From Bacteroidetes bacterium UBA1941 (GTDB lineage: Bacteria > Bacteroidota > Bacteroidia > Chitinophagales > LD1), in NCBI GenBank assembly GCA_002336805.1, contig DDEZ01000012.1, positions 507,594 through 571,593 of the forward strand: a stretch of 64,000 bases of DNA, written 5' to 3'. The first letter of the stretch is position 1, and each line of letters starts with the position of its first letter. The position numbers and the translations under genes are program-made. The notes under the pieces are model-generated. The model was not told the DNA's origin. It saw nothing but the letters and a program-made list of their open reading frames with translations, and made no database searches. This document shows, piece by piece, positions 1 through 7,270 of this stretch.

Positions 1-873
1 CAGGAAGGCAGCATCCTTGCCATTCACATAGGCATGGTTGCCATAGTTAAACTTGCCCAGCTCTACACGGGCTACATCTTTCAGGTAGGTCACTGCACCT
101 GTCTCGGGATTGGAGCGGACGATTATCTTTTCAAATTCATCCACCCTATTCAGACGGCTATTGGTAAAGACAGAGTACTCAAATGCCTGTGCCGCTGGCT
201 GTGGGGAGCCACCTATAGAGCCGGCTGCCACCTGCAGGTTCTGCTCCTGCAGTGAGCCGAGTACGTCATTCACAGTCATATTGAGTGCTGCCAGTTTGCC
301 TGGGTCCATCCAGATACGCATACCAAAGTCATCACCGAAAGACTGGATATCACCCACGCCTTTCACACGCAGGAGGGCGTCTTTCATATAGATGTTACAG
401 TAGTTGCCCAGGAAGGTCGCATCGTGCGTACCCTTAGGCGAGAAGAGCGCCACCACCATCATGATAGATGGGTTACGCTTGCGGGTGGTCAGGCCGAGGC
501 GCTTCACCGCATCCGGCAGCGCAGGCTCTGCTACGCTCACGCGGTTTTGCACGTCCAGCGTGGCGATATCGATATTGGTACCTACATCAAAGGTCGCACT
601 GATATTGGAGCGGCCATCGCTGGTACTGGTGCTGGAGATATAGGACATGCCGGGAGAACCATTCACCTGCGTCTCTATGGCTGTGGTAGTGGTCTGCTCT
701 ACCGTGCTGGCATCTGCACCGGTGAAAATACCCGCTATGCTCACTACCGGAGGCGTGATATCAGGGTACTGCGCCACGGGCAGGTTGATAAGGGATATGA
801 GGCCCACCGCCACTATCACTATGGATATGACCATAGACGTGACGGGCCTTTTGATAAATATATCAGCGATCAT
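1..873 (-). CDS. RND multidrug efflux permease (AcrB/MexB-like), N-terminal part only
   Basis: This is the inner-membrane pump of a tripartite RND exporter, which uses the proton gradient to drive drugs or other toxic compounds out through a periplasmic adaptor and a TolC-type channel. The first 291 codons are in the window and the rest lies beyond the left edge. The start is the ATG at 871-873, giving MIADIFIKRPVTSMVISI, the classic HAE1-family N-terminus with its first membrane helix. The next part reads PVAQYPDITPP, then the porter-domain segment with VEQTTTTAIETQVNG, and a second porter segment with GVGDIQSFG. Those are hallmark AcrB blocks. It is the last visible gene of the operon after tetR, tolC and the adaptor, and a palindromic repeat lies in the 96 bp gap before it. 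Substrate cannot be told from the sequence. Confidence 0.95.
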   Translation of the reverse strand, partial: MIADIFIKRPVTSMVISIVIVAVGLISLINLPVAQYPDITPPVVSIAGIFTGADASTVEQTTTTAIETQVNGSPGMSYISSTSTSDGRSNISATFDVGTNIDIATLDVQNRVSVAEPALPDAVKRLGLTTRKRNPSIMMVVALFSPKGTHDATFLGNYCNIYMKDALLRVKGVGDIQSFGDDFGMRIWMDPGKLAALNMTVNDVLGSLQEQNLQVAAGSIGGSPQPAAQAFEYSVFTNSRLNRVDEFEKIIVRSNPETGAVTYLKDVARVELGKFNYGNHAYVNGKDAAFL

Positions 874-900
874 TAGTTTGTCTTTTTGGGTTTAACCTCA

Positions 901-946
901 CCCATCTGCCTTCGGCATCTTCCCTCTCCCAAGGAGAGGGAAGACC
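901..946 (+). repeat. Two-hairpin intergenic repeat, copy A (inside the efflux operon)
   Basis: Copy A of an element found five times in this window. It contains TGCCTTCGGCA (small hairpin) followed by a strong hairpin with arms CTTCCCTCTCC and GGAGAGGGAAG around a 3-base loop. It sits between the adaptor gene and the RND pump gene, so a transcript of the operon would carry the hairpin. The other copies are near 7171, 8297, 17426 and 23848. Confidence 0.85.
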
Positions 947-969
947 CAATGAGGTGAAGGGGTTTATAA

Positions 970-2130
970 TTATTTTTTGTTTGCTGGTGTACCTGAAGCT
1001 GTAGGCTGGCCTGTCTGCAGCACCGAGCCTTCGTGCACCTTTTGCACGCCGTCTGTCACTATAGACTCACCTTCTTTCAGTCCGTCTTTCACGATCACAT
1101 CTGTACCTACATGTGTGCCCAGTTGTACCTTGCGCTGTGAGGCCTTGCCGCCGTCAGCTACGTAGACAAAGAACTCACCCAGCTGCTCGGCCACCGCCTT
1201 GTATGGTATCAGTATCACAGGAGCAGTCGAGCCATTGCCCACCATTACGTCGCAATTCATACCAGCGCGCAGCAGCCTTTCTTTGTTAGAAAACTCAAGC
1301 CTGACTTTCAGTGTACCTGTCTGCGGGTCTACTGCGCGATCCAGGAAGTTGATCTTGCCATGATGCGGATAGATGTCGGTTTTGCCAAAGGCAATAGAGA
1401 ATGTCGTATCACCAGCCTTTGCAGTCTGCTCCAGCTTGGCAAAGCGATAGATCTCCTTCTGGTCTACCGAGAAATCTACTGCCATCGGATCATCTGTAGA
1501 GACCGTATTCAGCAGGGTGACACCAGCAGTGACCGCAGCGCCTACCTTCACCTGCGAGATACCTATCGTACCATCAAAGGGAGCTGTGATGGTCGTATAT
1601 TTCACGCTGGTCTGTACGCCGCGTACTTGTGCCTTGGCAGCTTCTACCTGCTTCTTCGCCGCAGCGAGGGCAGCATCAGCATAGTCTACTTGCTGCTTGG
1701 CTATCGCGTCTTCTTTAGCCAGGTTGTGGTAGCGCTCTGCATCTTGCTGCGCTTTGAGCAGGTTGGTCTCCTGCACGTTCACATTGGCCTCAGCCTGCTC
1801 ATAGTTAGCCGCGTAGAGTTGGGCATCTATGCTGTAGAGTTGCTGGCCCTTGTGTACACGGTCACCGTCTTTAAAGTAGATGGCCGTCACAAAGCCGCTC
1901 ACCTGTGCGCGTAGCTCTATCTGGTTTAGCGCTACTACAGTGCCGGGATAGCTTTCTGTATAGGAGGCCGCTTCCATTTTCACAGGTGCAGTGCTCACTG
2001 CTACGGGTGCATTAGGGTCCCAGCCCCCTTGCTGTGCATTGTTATTGCAGGCAGAGAGCAGTGATAGGACAAAGGAAAGGATGGCGATCAGGATGATCGC
2101 TTGTATCGTGTTATATAGATGGTGTCTCAT
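970..2130 (-). CDS. RND efflux periplasmic adaptor (AcrA/MexA-like membrane fusion lipoprotein)
   Basis: This 386-residue adaptor should bridge the inner-membrane RND pump and the TolC channel in the periplasm. The N-terminus is a hydrophobic signal ending in a lipobox (LLSAC, Cys28), so the mature protein is probably a lipoprotein. Residues about 65-100 form a lipoyl-like half (ELRAQVSGFVTAIYF, then DGDRVHKGQQLY). Residues 100-165 are rich in Ala, Glu and Gln and look like the coiled-coil hairpin. The second lipoyl half follows (ITAPFDGTIGISQVKVG), then the beta-barrel and membrane-proximal domains. The length is normal for the family. It lies 23 bp after the tolC-like gene on the same strand. 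The C-terminal tail is Thr/Ser/Pro-rich. Confidence 0.95.
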   Translation of the reverse strand: MRHHLYNTIQAIILIAILSFVLSLLSACNNNAQQGGWDPNAPVAVSTAPVKMEAASYTESYPGTVVALNQIELRAQVSGFVTAIYFKDGDRVHKGQQLYSIDAQLYAANYEQAEANVNVQETNLLKAQQDAERYHNLAKEDAIAKQQVDYADAALAAAKKQVEAAKAQVRGVQTSVKYTTITAPFDGTIGISQVKVGAAVTAGVTLLNTVSTDDPMAVDFSVDQKEIYRFAKLEQTAKAGDTTFSIAFGKTDIYPHHGKINFLDRAVDPQTGTLKVRLEFSNKERLLRAGMNCDVMVGNGSTAPVILIPYKAVAEQLGEFFVYVADGGKASQRKVQLGTHVGTDVIVKDGLKEGESIVTDGVQKVHEGSVLQTGQPTASGTPANKK

Positions 2131-2153
2131 ATTTATATACTGGTTTTAGTGGG

Positions 2154-3479
2154 TTAGAATTTTAATTGGCCGGAGGCGCGCTGCAGGTCTATCTTGCCGG
2201 AGAGTACCTGGTAGAGCGCGTTGTAATAGTTGATCTGGGCGGCACGCAGGTCGCTCTCTGCATTTACTACCTCCAGATAGGTCTTGACACCGGAGCGGTA
2301 CTGCAGATCAATAGTGTGATAGACTTGCTGTGCCAGGTCCATATTTTCTTTCAGGGCAGCATAGTTGGCCAGGCTGCTCAGGTAGGCTGCCTCGGCCTGT
2401 GCGTACTCCGCATTGATGTTATTGCGCAGGTCGGTCAGGTCCCAGTCGGTCTTGCGCAGCTGCCACTTAGCCTGGCGCACGGCCATGATCCGCTTGCCGC
2501 CACGTACGAGCGGGAAGGCCAGCGTAAGCCCTGCATAGCTGCTCGGATAGTTGTGGGCATACAGCTCGGAGAACTGGTTATTCAGGAAGTTTGCATTGTA
2601 GTCTGCATAGCCCGCTATGTTTGGCACAAAGGAGTTCTTGGCGTGGCTCACATTGGCAGCTACCAGTTTGCGCTGTGTCAGGAGGCTCTGGTACTCTATG
2701 CGGTTATTGTAGTCCGGGTTGCGCGCTACATCGTAGGTCACCTCGGTCTCCATCTTCAGGCTGTCATACTCCACTGTGAGTACCGACTCCGTAGGGTAGC
2801 CCATCAGGGCCTTCAGCATCTGCAGACGTGCCTTGTACAGTTCTTCATTGCTACGCTTCAGCGCCTTCGCATTATTCAGCGCTATGGTAGCACGCTGCCA
2901 GTCGGTCTTGTCCACTATACCATTGTCATAGCGGCTCTTGCTGTCCTTTGCACTGCGCTCCAGGCGGGTGATGTCTGCATCATTCACATCCATCTGCTGG
3001 CGGGCCAGCAGCACGGCGTAGAAGGCCTTGCTCACATCCGCCACGGCGTTGATGCGGTAGTTCTCCGTGACCTGGCGGGACAGGAGCTTGGCGCTCTTGG
3101 CGCTATTGGCTGCGTAGAGCAGGTCGCCGTTCAGGATATTCTGATTGTAGATCACCTGGCCGTAGCTCGTGTTCCTGTTGCCCAGCTGTATCACCTGCCC
3201 CATGAATACCGTGGACGGCAACTGGAAGTTGTGCTGCAGGTTATAGTTGAAGTCTATAGAGGGATACCAGTCTGCCAGGCGCGTATTGACCTGCGCGCGG
3301 GTGATCTGCTCGTCCAGTACCGACTTTTGTATAGCCGGCTGGTGATGCAGCGTGTACTGGATGATATGCTCCAGTGTGCCACTCGCCAGCGTACTGTCGT
3401 CTGCCACCTGCGCCATACTGAGCGCGGGCCAGAGCAGCCAGCCGGAGAGGGTGAGGAGTAGGGTTAATAATTGCTTCAT
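2154..3479 (-). CDS. TolC-family outer-membrane efflux channel
   Basis: This 441-residue protein should form the trimeric outer-membrane channel for the RND exporter. Residues 1-24 are a signal peptide ending in SMAQ. The rest shows the duplicated OEP pattern of long amphipathic helices with beta-strand segments: an N-terminal half with SVLDEQITRAQVNTRLADW and ATIALNNAKAL, and a C-terminal half with LAFPLVRGGKRIMAV and a helix reading LEVVNAESDLRAAQINYYNA, which is a typical family end block. It is the first gene of the pump operon after tetR, with a TetR-type palindrome in the 62 bp gap upstream. The order tolC, adaptor, pump is common in Bacteroidota. Confidence 0.93.
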   Translation of the reverse strand: MKQLLTLLLTLSGWLLWPALSMAQVADDSTLASGTLEHIIQYTLHHQPAIQKSVLDEQITRAQVNTRLADWYPSIDFNYNLQHNFQLPSTVFMGQVIQLGNRNTSYGQVIYNQNILNGDLLYAANSAKSAKLLSRQVTENYRINAVADVSKAFYAVLLARQQMDVNDADITRLERSAKDSKSRYDNGIVDKTDWQRATIALNNAKALKRSNEELYKARLQMLKALMGYPTESVLTVEYDSLKMETEVTYDVARNPDYNNRIEYQSLLTQRKLVAANVSHAKNSFVPNIAGYADYNANFLNNQFSELYAHNYPSSYAGLTLAFPLVRGGKRIMAVRQAKWQLRKTDWDLTDLRNNINAEYAQAEAAYLSSLANYAALKENMDLAQQVYHTIDLQYRSGVKTYLEVVNAESDLRAAQINYYNALYQVLSGKIDLQRASGQLKF

Positions 3480-3502
3480 GTGGAGTTAAGGTTTTGGTAA
3501 TT

Positions 3503-3522
3503 GAATGACCAATCAGTCATTC
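3503..3522. promoter_or_regulatory. Probable TetR operator upstream of the tolC-like gene
   Basis: The 20 bp site GAATGACCAATCAGTCATTC is a near-perfect palindrome, differing only in its centre. It lies 24 bp before the tolC-like start codon. Its core TGACCAATCAGTCA differs by one base from the core at 4139-4152, upstream of tetR. A pair of such sites around a tetR gene and its target operon is what autoregulated TetR repressors show. Confidence 0.75.
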
Positions 3523-3541
3523 TCCGGGTTAAAAAAAACGA

Positions 3542-4129
3542 TTAGTTGATGCCCTTCCAGAAGAAGTTAAAGCTTTCGTCCGACAGCTTCTTGAAGTTTC
3601 GGCTATGGCGTTCATCCAGCAGGTACAGGGCAGCCGTGTGCATGTACCCGGATATCATAGCTGACAGCATCTCTGCGCTGCTCGTCGTAGCCTCGCCTGA
3701 CTCGATGGCCTTTGTCACGATCTCTGTGATGATCGTATGGCGGTTCATCGCCTTCTCTTTGGTCATGCGGGTGATGGTAGGGCTCGAGGAGAACTGCATC
3801 ATAAATTTCAGCTTCTGGTCATTCTTCATCTTCCACTCCATGCTGCGGTCCCAGACGTGGCGCAGGCGTGCCTTGAAGGTGGTGTGCTCCCATACACCGT
3901 CCTCCATGTAGTCGGCCATTTCTGTTTTGCAAGACAGGTAGAGCTCATTGACCAGCTCCTCCTTATTCTCAAAGTACAGGAAGAGCGTACCTGTGGCTAC
4001 ACCCGCTTTCTGAGAGATGCTGGCAGTAGAGGTGTCCTGATAGCATTTCTCGCAAAAGAGGTCGAGGCAGGCATCCATGATGGCCTTGCGCTTCTCTGTA
4101 TTTTTATCTGTTGGTTTGACCAGTGCCAT
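3542..4129 (-). CDS. TetR/AcrR-family transcriptional repressor
   Basis: This 195-residue regulator has an N-terminal TetR helix-turn-helix at about residues 15-62 (ACLDLFCEKCYQDTSTASIS, then AGVATGTLFLYFENKEELV), with the family signature around TGTLFLYFENK. The remaining helical domain should bind the inducer. It is transcribed in the same direction as the efflux genes and lies just upstream of them. Matching palindromes upstream of this gene and of the next gene suggest that it represses itself and the pump operon until an inducer is present. The ligand is unknown. The C-terminal domain shows no feature that would name a known subfamily. Confidence 0.92.
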   Translation of the reverse strand: MALVKPTDKNTEKRKAIMDACLDLFCEKCYQDTSTASISQKAGVATGTLFLYFENKEELVNELYLSCKTEMADYMEDGVWEHTTFKARLRHVWDRSMEWKMKNDQKLKFMMQFSSSPTITRMTKEKAMNRHTIITEIVTKAIESGEATTSSAEMLSAMISGYMHTAALYLLDERHSRNFKKLSDESFNFFWKGIN

Positions 4130-4138
4130 AACTAAAAC

Positions 4139-4152
4139 TGACTAATCAGTCA
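4139..4152. promoter_or_regulatory. Probable TetR operator upstream of tetR
   Basis: TGACTAATCAGTCA has 5 bp inverted arms (TGACT/AGTCA) and ends 10 bp before the tetR start codon. It matches the site at 3506-3519 at 13 of 14 positions. I infer autoregulation by the TetR protein encoded at 3542-4129. Confidence 0.75.
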
Positions 4153-4234
4153 CAAAAGTATGTTGCAACTTTGATTTGTGCAAGGGGAAGGGTGAAATAT
4201 TTTGTTTGGGGTTGATTGTCAGGGTGGTAATTTG

Positions 4235-4292
4235 ATGGCGGGATTTGAAAATTTGAAGATGTGCTGATTTGAAAATGTGCTGCGCAACATCA
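4235..4292. repeat. Intergenic repeat with TTTGAAAATnTG and ATGTGCTG units
   Basis: Short direct units (GATTTGAAAATTTGAAGATG and GATTTGAAAATGTGCTG) are repeated here. This type of ATGTGCTGATTTGAAAATG sequence is common between Bacteroidota genes. A related sequence with TTAGCACATT units is found at about 10090-10185. No gene is seen between tetR and the AAA gene apart from this and the inverted repeat at 4307. Confidence 0.6.
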
Positions 4293-4306
4293 AACTATAC
4301 AAACGG

Positions 4307-4390
4307 GCGTCATTCCGACGCCTTTCTTCTACATCAAAAATAAGCGCGATAAGGCGGACTTGTCCCGCACCTTGGTCGGGAAGGAATCCC
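4307..4390 (+). repeat. Left copy of the inverted repeat flanking the AAA/TOPRIM gene
   Basis: This begins GCGTCATTCCGACGCCTTTC and ends AAGGAATCCC. Its reverse complement recurs at 6420-6479. Compared with that copy it has about 23 extra bases (near 4360-4381) that include the arms TCCCG and CGGGA. It ends 14 bp from the stop codon of the AAA gene. Confidence 0.85.
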
Positions 4391-4404
4391 GAGCATGAGG
4401 ATGG

Positions 4405-6306
4405 CTACAGCTGGTTGCTCTTTTCTATAAAAGAAATGAGCTTCTGGCATAAGCTTTTCGCTTCATCCGATAAATCTTCATAAGATTCAATAGCACTAAT
4501 TGCTTTCTCACAAAAAGCGTCTTTGTCTCGAACGGTGTTCCCCTCTGCGTAAGAAACAGTTCTAGTTTTGTTTTGTAATTGACTATCTATAAACTCACCA
4601 AGATTTCTTTTCCAATAAACAGGTTTTAAAATCTTACTAGTATCATTATGAGATTTCACTTTTTCAGTTTGCGCAATATCTATTCGAAATTTAGGCTCAT
4701 CTTCATAAGAACGAACTATACTCTCAATAACTTTTGCTGATAAAATGTTTTCTATCTCTTTACCTTCTGTTAAGTAGAAGTTTTCATTTAGCGCCTTTCT
4801 AAAACCGTCATGGCGTAGCTTTTTAGCCTTAGAAACTTTTCCTTCCTCATTAATATCGCTGTCGGCGACTAGGAACACTTTGTTGTTTGTTCTTAAGGCG
4901 TTCATGTTATCCGACTCTTTCTTATCTTCAAAATCCCAGTGTATAATATTGCTCCCGGCATATTCTACGAAGGTGTAATGTAAGTCTTCTAGTAAATGCT
5001 CCTTATTATTTTTCTTTTTGTGTAGTTCTAGAAAGCGTCGCAAATATTTTCTATCAGTAATCCCTTCTACCCATATAGAACAATTTGCAAGGAATACAGA
5101 GGAATTACGAACTCCTATATCATTTAGAACATGATTGTCTGGACCCTGTAGTTGTCTGATTTGAAATTTACCTTCAGACTCTTTTCTAAAGCTATAGACG
5201 GAAACCTTATCCGAATCCGTTGTGAAGTCAAGAAAGTGATTTGAATGTGTAGTTAGGAAGAATTGCATTGACGCAAAATCTTCACTTAATAAAGTATTTA
5301 ATAGCAGGCGTTGCATTCCTGGATGTAATGACAACTCTGGTTCTTCAATAAAGAAAAGTGCGTTTTCGCCTTTCCTCATAAAGATTGGATATAGTATTTG
5401 AATGATGGCTTGAATGCCATCGCCCAATTCATGGATAAGCCTTTCCTCTCCATCGAATCCAATCTCTAAAACGTCGTGACCCACCTTGGGGATTAGCGTT
5501 ACTTCTTTATCTGGGAAGAAATTCTGCTTTAAGAAATTTTCGAACTCTGTAATTCTAATTCTATAAATCTTTGAATTCAATAGCTTCACCTTTACATCCT
5601 CGTAGATTTCTAAACCGGTAAAAATATTTTTAGATATGTCTGGTATTTTAGTGTATTCAAAGGGCTTCCCTTCGGAGAAATAATCGAATATGGTTCTAAA
5701 ACCATACGAGTTAATTTTTCCGTTGAATTCTATTAGATTTGAAATAGATGTTTGGATAGGTCTTAAACCTCTCAGAAGAGGAATATAATAGCGTTCGTAA
5801 TGAACCGAATTTCGTACACCACTATATGTCTGAAGCTCTTTTGCAAGCGCAAACAATTCTGATCTCAGTCTCGAAATTTCTAGCGTATTAGACGAGCGAT
5901 TTATAGAGATGTAACTACCTAGTTCCTGAAGTTCCTCAATCCTATTTTTTACTATTGCATCTGGAGCAATTTTCATTTGGAGAAAGCGGGTGGGACCTAA
6001 GTTTTCATGAGCTTTCCGAGCATCATTAGTTCTAAAGCTAATCTCCTGATTTTTCAAATACTCATCTAAGAGATTTTTACAGCGTTTAATTCGTTCATTA
6101 ATGTGCCTCAAATTCAAATCCGACTGATAAAAGCTGAATTCATTGTCATTAAAAAATCCTCGGAGTAATCTACTTTTACCAGAATTATTAGGTCCAATGA
6201 AGATGTTGACCTTCGAAATTCCGGGAACTAGCGAAGGGTCCGAATTCAATGTAGTGTTTGTAAAGCCAGCCAAGGCTTTTGTTTGCAGACTGATATCAGT
6301 AATCAT
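4405..6306 (-). CDS. OLD-family-like ATPase with TOPRIM-type C-terminus; candidate defence nuclease
   Basis: This 633-residue protein has an ABC/SMC-like ATPase half: Walker A GPNNSGKS (residues 38-45), a Walker B strand FFIEEPE (about 317-323) followed by LSLHPGMQ, and an H-loop TTHS (about 350). After it comes WVEGITDRKYL (about 410), then VADSD (about 480) and LTEGKEIENIL (about 510). The Glu, Asp-x-Asp and EIEN spacing matches the TOPRIM domain of OLD-family nucleases; a DUF4435-like reading is also possible. Such proteins include Gabija GajA, PARIS-type and retron effectors, which act in phage defence, but no partner gene is next to it here. The gene is visibly AT-richer than its neighbours and is flanked by inverted copies of a repeat, which suggests transfer. 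Function as a nuclease is inferred. Confidence 0.8.
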   Translation of the reverse strand: MITDISLQTKALAGFTNTTLNSDPSLVPGISKVNIFIGPNNSGKSRLLRGFFNDNEFSFYQSDLNLRHINERIKRCKNLLDEYLKNQEISFRTNDARKAHENLGPTRFLQMKIAPDAIVKNRIEELQELGSYISINRSSNTLEISRLRSELFALAKELQTYSGVRNSVHYERYYIPLLRGLRPIQTSISNLIEFNGKINSYGFRTIFDYFSEGKPFEYTKIPDISKNIFTGLEIYEDVKVKLLNSKIYRIRITEFENFLKQNFFPDKEVTLIPKVGHDVLEIGFDGEERLIHELGDGIQAIIQILYPIFMRKGENALFFIEEPELSLHPGMQRLLLNTLLSEDFASMQFFLTTHSNHFLDFTTDSDKVSVYSFRKESEGKFQIRQLQGPDNHVLNDIGVRNSSVFLANCSIWVEGITDRKYLRRFLELHKKKNNKEHLLEDLHYTFVEYAGSNIIHWDFEDKKESDNMNALRTNNKVFLVADSDINEEGKVSKAKKLRHDGFRKALNENFYLTEGKEIENILSAKVIESIVRSYEDEPKFRIDIAQTEKVKSHNDTSKILKPVYWKRNLGEFIDSQLQNKTRTVSYAEGNTVRDKDAFCEKAISAIESYEDLSDEAKSLCQKLISFIEKSNQL

Positions 6307-6364
6307 ACTGTAGTGAAAATAATAATATTTGATTTAAGATAACATTCATTCCCAAATCACTCAT

Positions 6365-6399
6365 TATCTAAGTATTTGCTTCGAATCTTGTCTTAGATA
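6365..6399. promoter_or_regulatory. Inverted repeat in the promoter region of the AAA/TOPRIM gene
   Basis: TATCTAAG (6365-6372) and CTTAGATA (6392-6399) form an 8 bp inverted repeat with a 19 bp spacer, about 60-95 bp before the start codon of the AAA gene. It could be an operator for a regulator encoded elsewhere. I see no regulator gene beside it. Confidence 0.35.
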
Positions 6400-6419
6400 G
6401 TATCACCCAGTTGAGGTTT

Positions 6420-6479
6420 GGGATTCCTTCCGCCTTATCGCACCTATTTTGATACAGAAGAAAGGCGCCGGAATGACGC
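6420..6479 (-). repeat. Right copy of the inverted repeat flanking the AAA/TOPRIM gene
   Basis: The reverse complement reads GCGTCATTCCGGCGCC and ends GGAAGGAATCCC, matching 4307-4390 except for a few substitutions and the ~23 bp found only in the left copy. The two copies bracket the AAA gene in opposite orientation. Confidence 0.85.
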
Positions 6480-6577
6480 GCTGGGGCTAGACAAGTGAAC
6501 GCCTATACCTACATTATTGGACGACCACTAGCACACTATATTTCAAACCATATCTTTGCCCCAAAGCATAAAGAATA

Positions 6578-6979
6578 ATGAAGCAGATCTTCTCCCCCGG
6601 CAGCGAGATGAGCTATGAGAAAGTCATCACGCGGGATGATATCGCGGCCTTTGAGTCGGGTGTGGTACATGAGGTGTACGCCACCTTTGCCATCGCGCGG
6701 GATGCCGAGTGGGTGGGCAGGCTCTTTGTGCTGGAGATGATAGAGCCGGACGAGGAGGGCATCGGCACCTTCGTGCAGGTAGACCATCATGCCCCCGCAC
6801 TGGTAGGCGAGACCGTGGTATATGAAGCCGTGATAGACGAGCTGCATAAGAATGTAGTAGGCTGCACCTTTGCCGCCTATGTAGGCAAGCGCCTCATAGC
6901 CAGCGGCCGCACCGGCCAGAAGATCCTCAGGAAAGACAAGCTCAAAGCCCTGATGCAGAACCTCAGTGAGGGTATCTGA
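6578..6979 (+). CDS. Hotdog-fold thioesterase, FlK-like
   Basis: This 133-residue protein resembles the fluoroacetyl-CoA thioesterase (FlK) family of small cytoplasmic acyl-CoA hydrolases. The alignment by eye places a Thr in VYATFAIARDAEW, a Glu in the same block and a His in QVDHHAPALVGETV at the positions of the FlK Thr-Glu-His triad. The remaining beta-sheet blocks (TVVYEAVIDEL, TFAAYVGKRLIASGRTGQ) fit the fold. In most bacteria such proteins are general acyl-CoA thioesterases, and fluoroacetate resistance should not be assumed. It stands alone, between the AAA unit and the sigma-factor gene. Confidence 0.75.
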   Translation: MKQIFSPGSEMSYEKVITRDDIAAFESGVVHEVYATFAIARDAEWVGRLFVLEMIEPDEEGIGTFVQVDHHAPALVGETVVYEAVIDELHKNVVGCTFAAYVGKRLIASGRTGQKILRKDKLKALMQNLSEGI

Positions 6980-6997
6980 TTACCCATCTCCTCCATT

Positions 6998-7114
6998 GTC
7001 ATGCCGTCATTTGCGAAGCTTATACAGGCATCTTGTATTACTGCTGTCGGCTATATGAGCGGGATTTCTCAATACAAGATGTCTCTGGCAAGCTACGCAA
7101 GCCGGCGACATGAC
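6998..7114. repeat. Long imperfect palindrome (about 45 bp arms)
   Basis: The left arm (6998-7041) starts GTCATGCCG, and the reverse complement of the right arm (7070-7114) starts GTCATGTCG. Both continue through TTGCG.AGCTT and end in CATCTTGTATT. About 35 of 45 positions pair, with a loop of about 28 bp. It would form a large cruciform or RNA hairpin in the gap between the thioesterase and sigma-factor genes. It may be a repeat unit or a small non-autonomous element; no flanking duplication is obvious. Confidence 0.65.
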
Positions 7115-7170
7115 AAATACAACGCAGACTCAACCGTTTGATTAATCGACTGAATTTCAGTCGATTGGTT

Positions 7171-7218
7171 CTTCCCTCTCCCTCGGAGAGGGAAGATGCC
7201 GAAGGCAGATGGGTGAGG
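7171..7218 (-). repeat. Two-hairpin intergenic repeat, copy B
   Basis: Copy B of the element described at 901-946, in reverse orientation. The hairpin arms are CTTCCCTCTCC and GGAGAGGGAAG, followed by GATGCCGAAGGCAGATGGG. It lies about 50 bp upstream of the sigma-factor start codon, probably in its 5' untranslated region. Confidence 0.85.
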
Positions 7219-7270
7219 TCTGTAACCTTCCCCTAGCCTTTGCCGTAAAAAAGGGAAAACACGGCCCCCG

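Noticed and set aside
2166..3461. 431-codon open frame on the plus strand
   Set aside because: It is antisense to a clear TolC-family gene and has no recognisable domain.
4405..6306. Complete Gabija or PARIS system
   Set aside because: Only the ATPase/TOPRIM-like gene is present; neighbouring genes are a tetR efflux operon and a thioesterase, with no GajB-like helicase or AriB-like partner.
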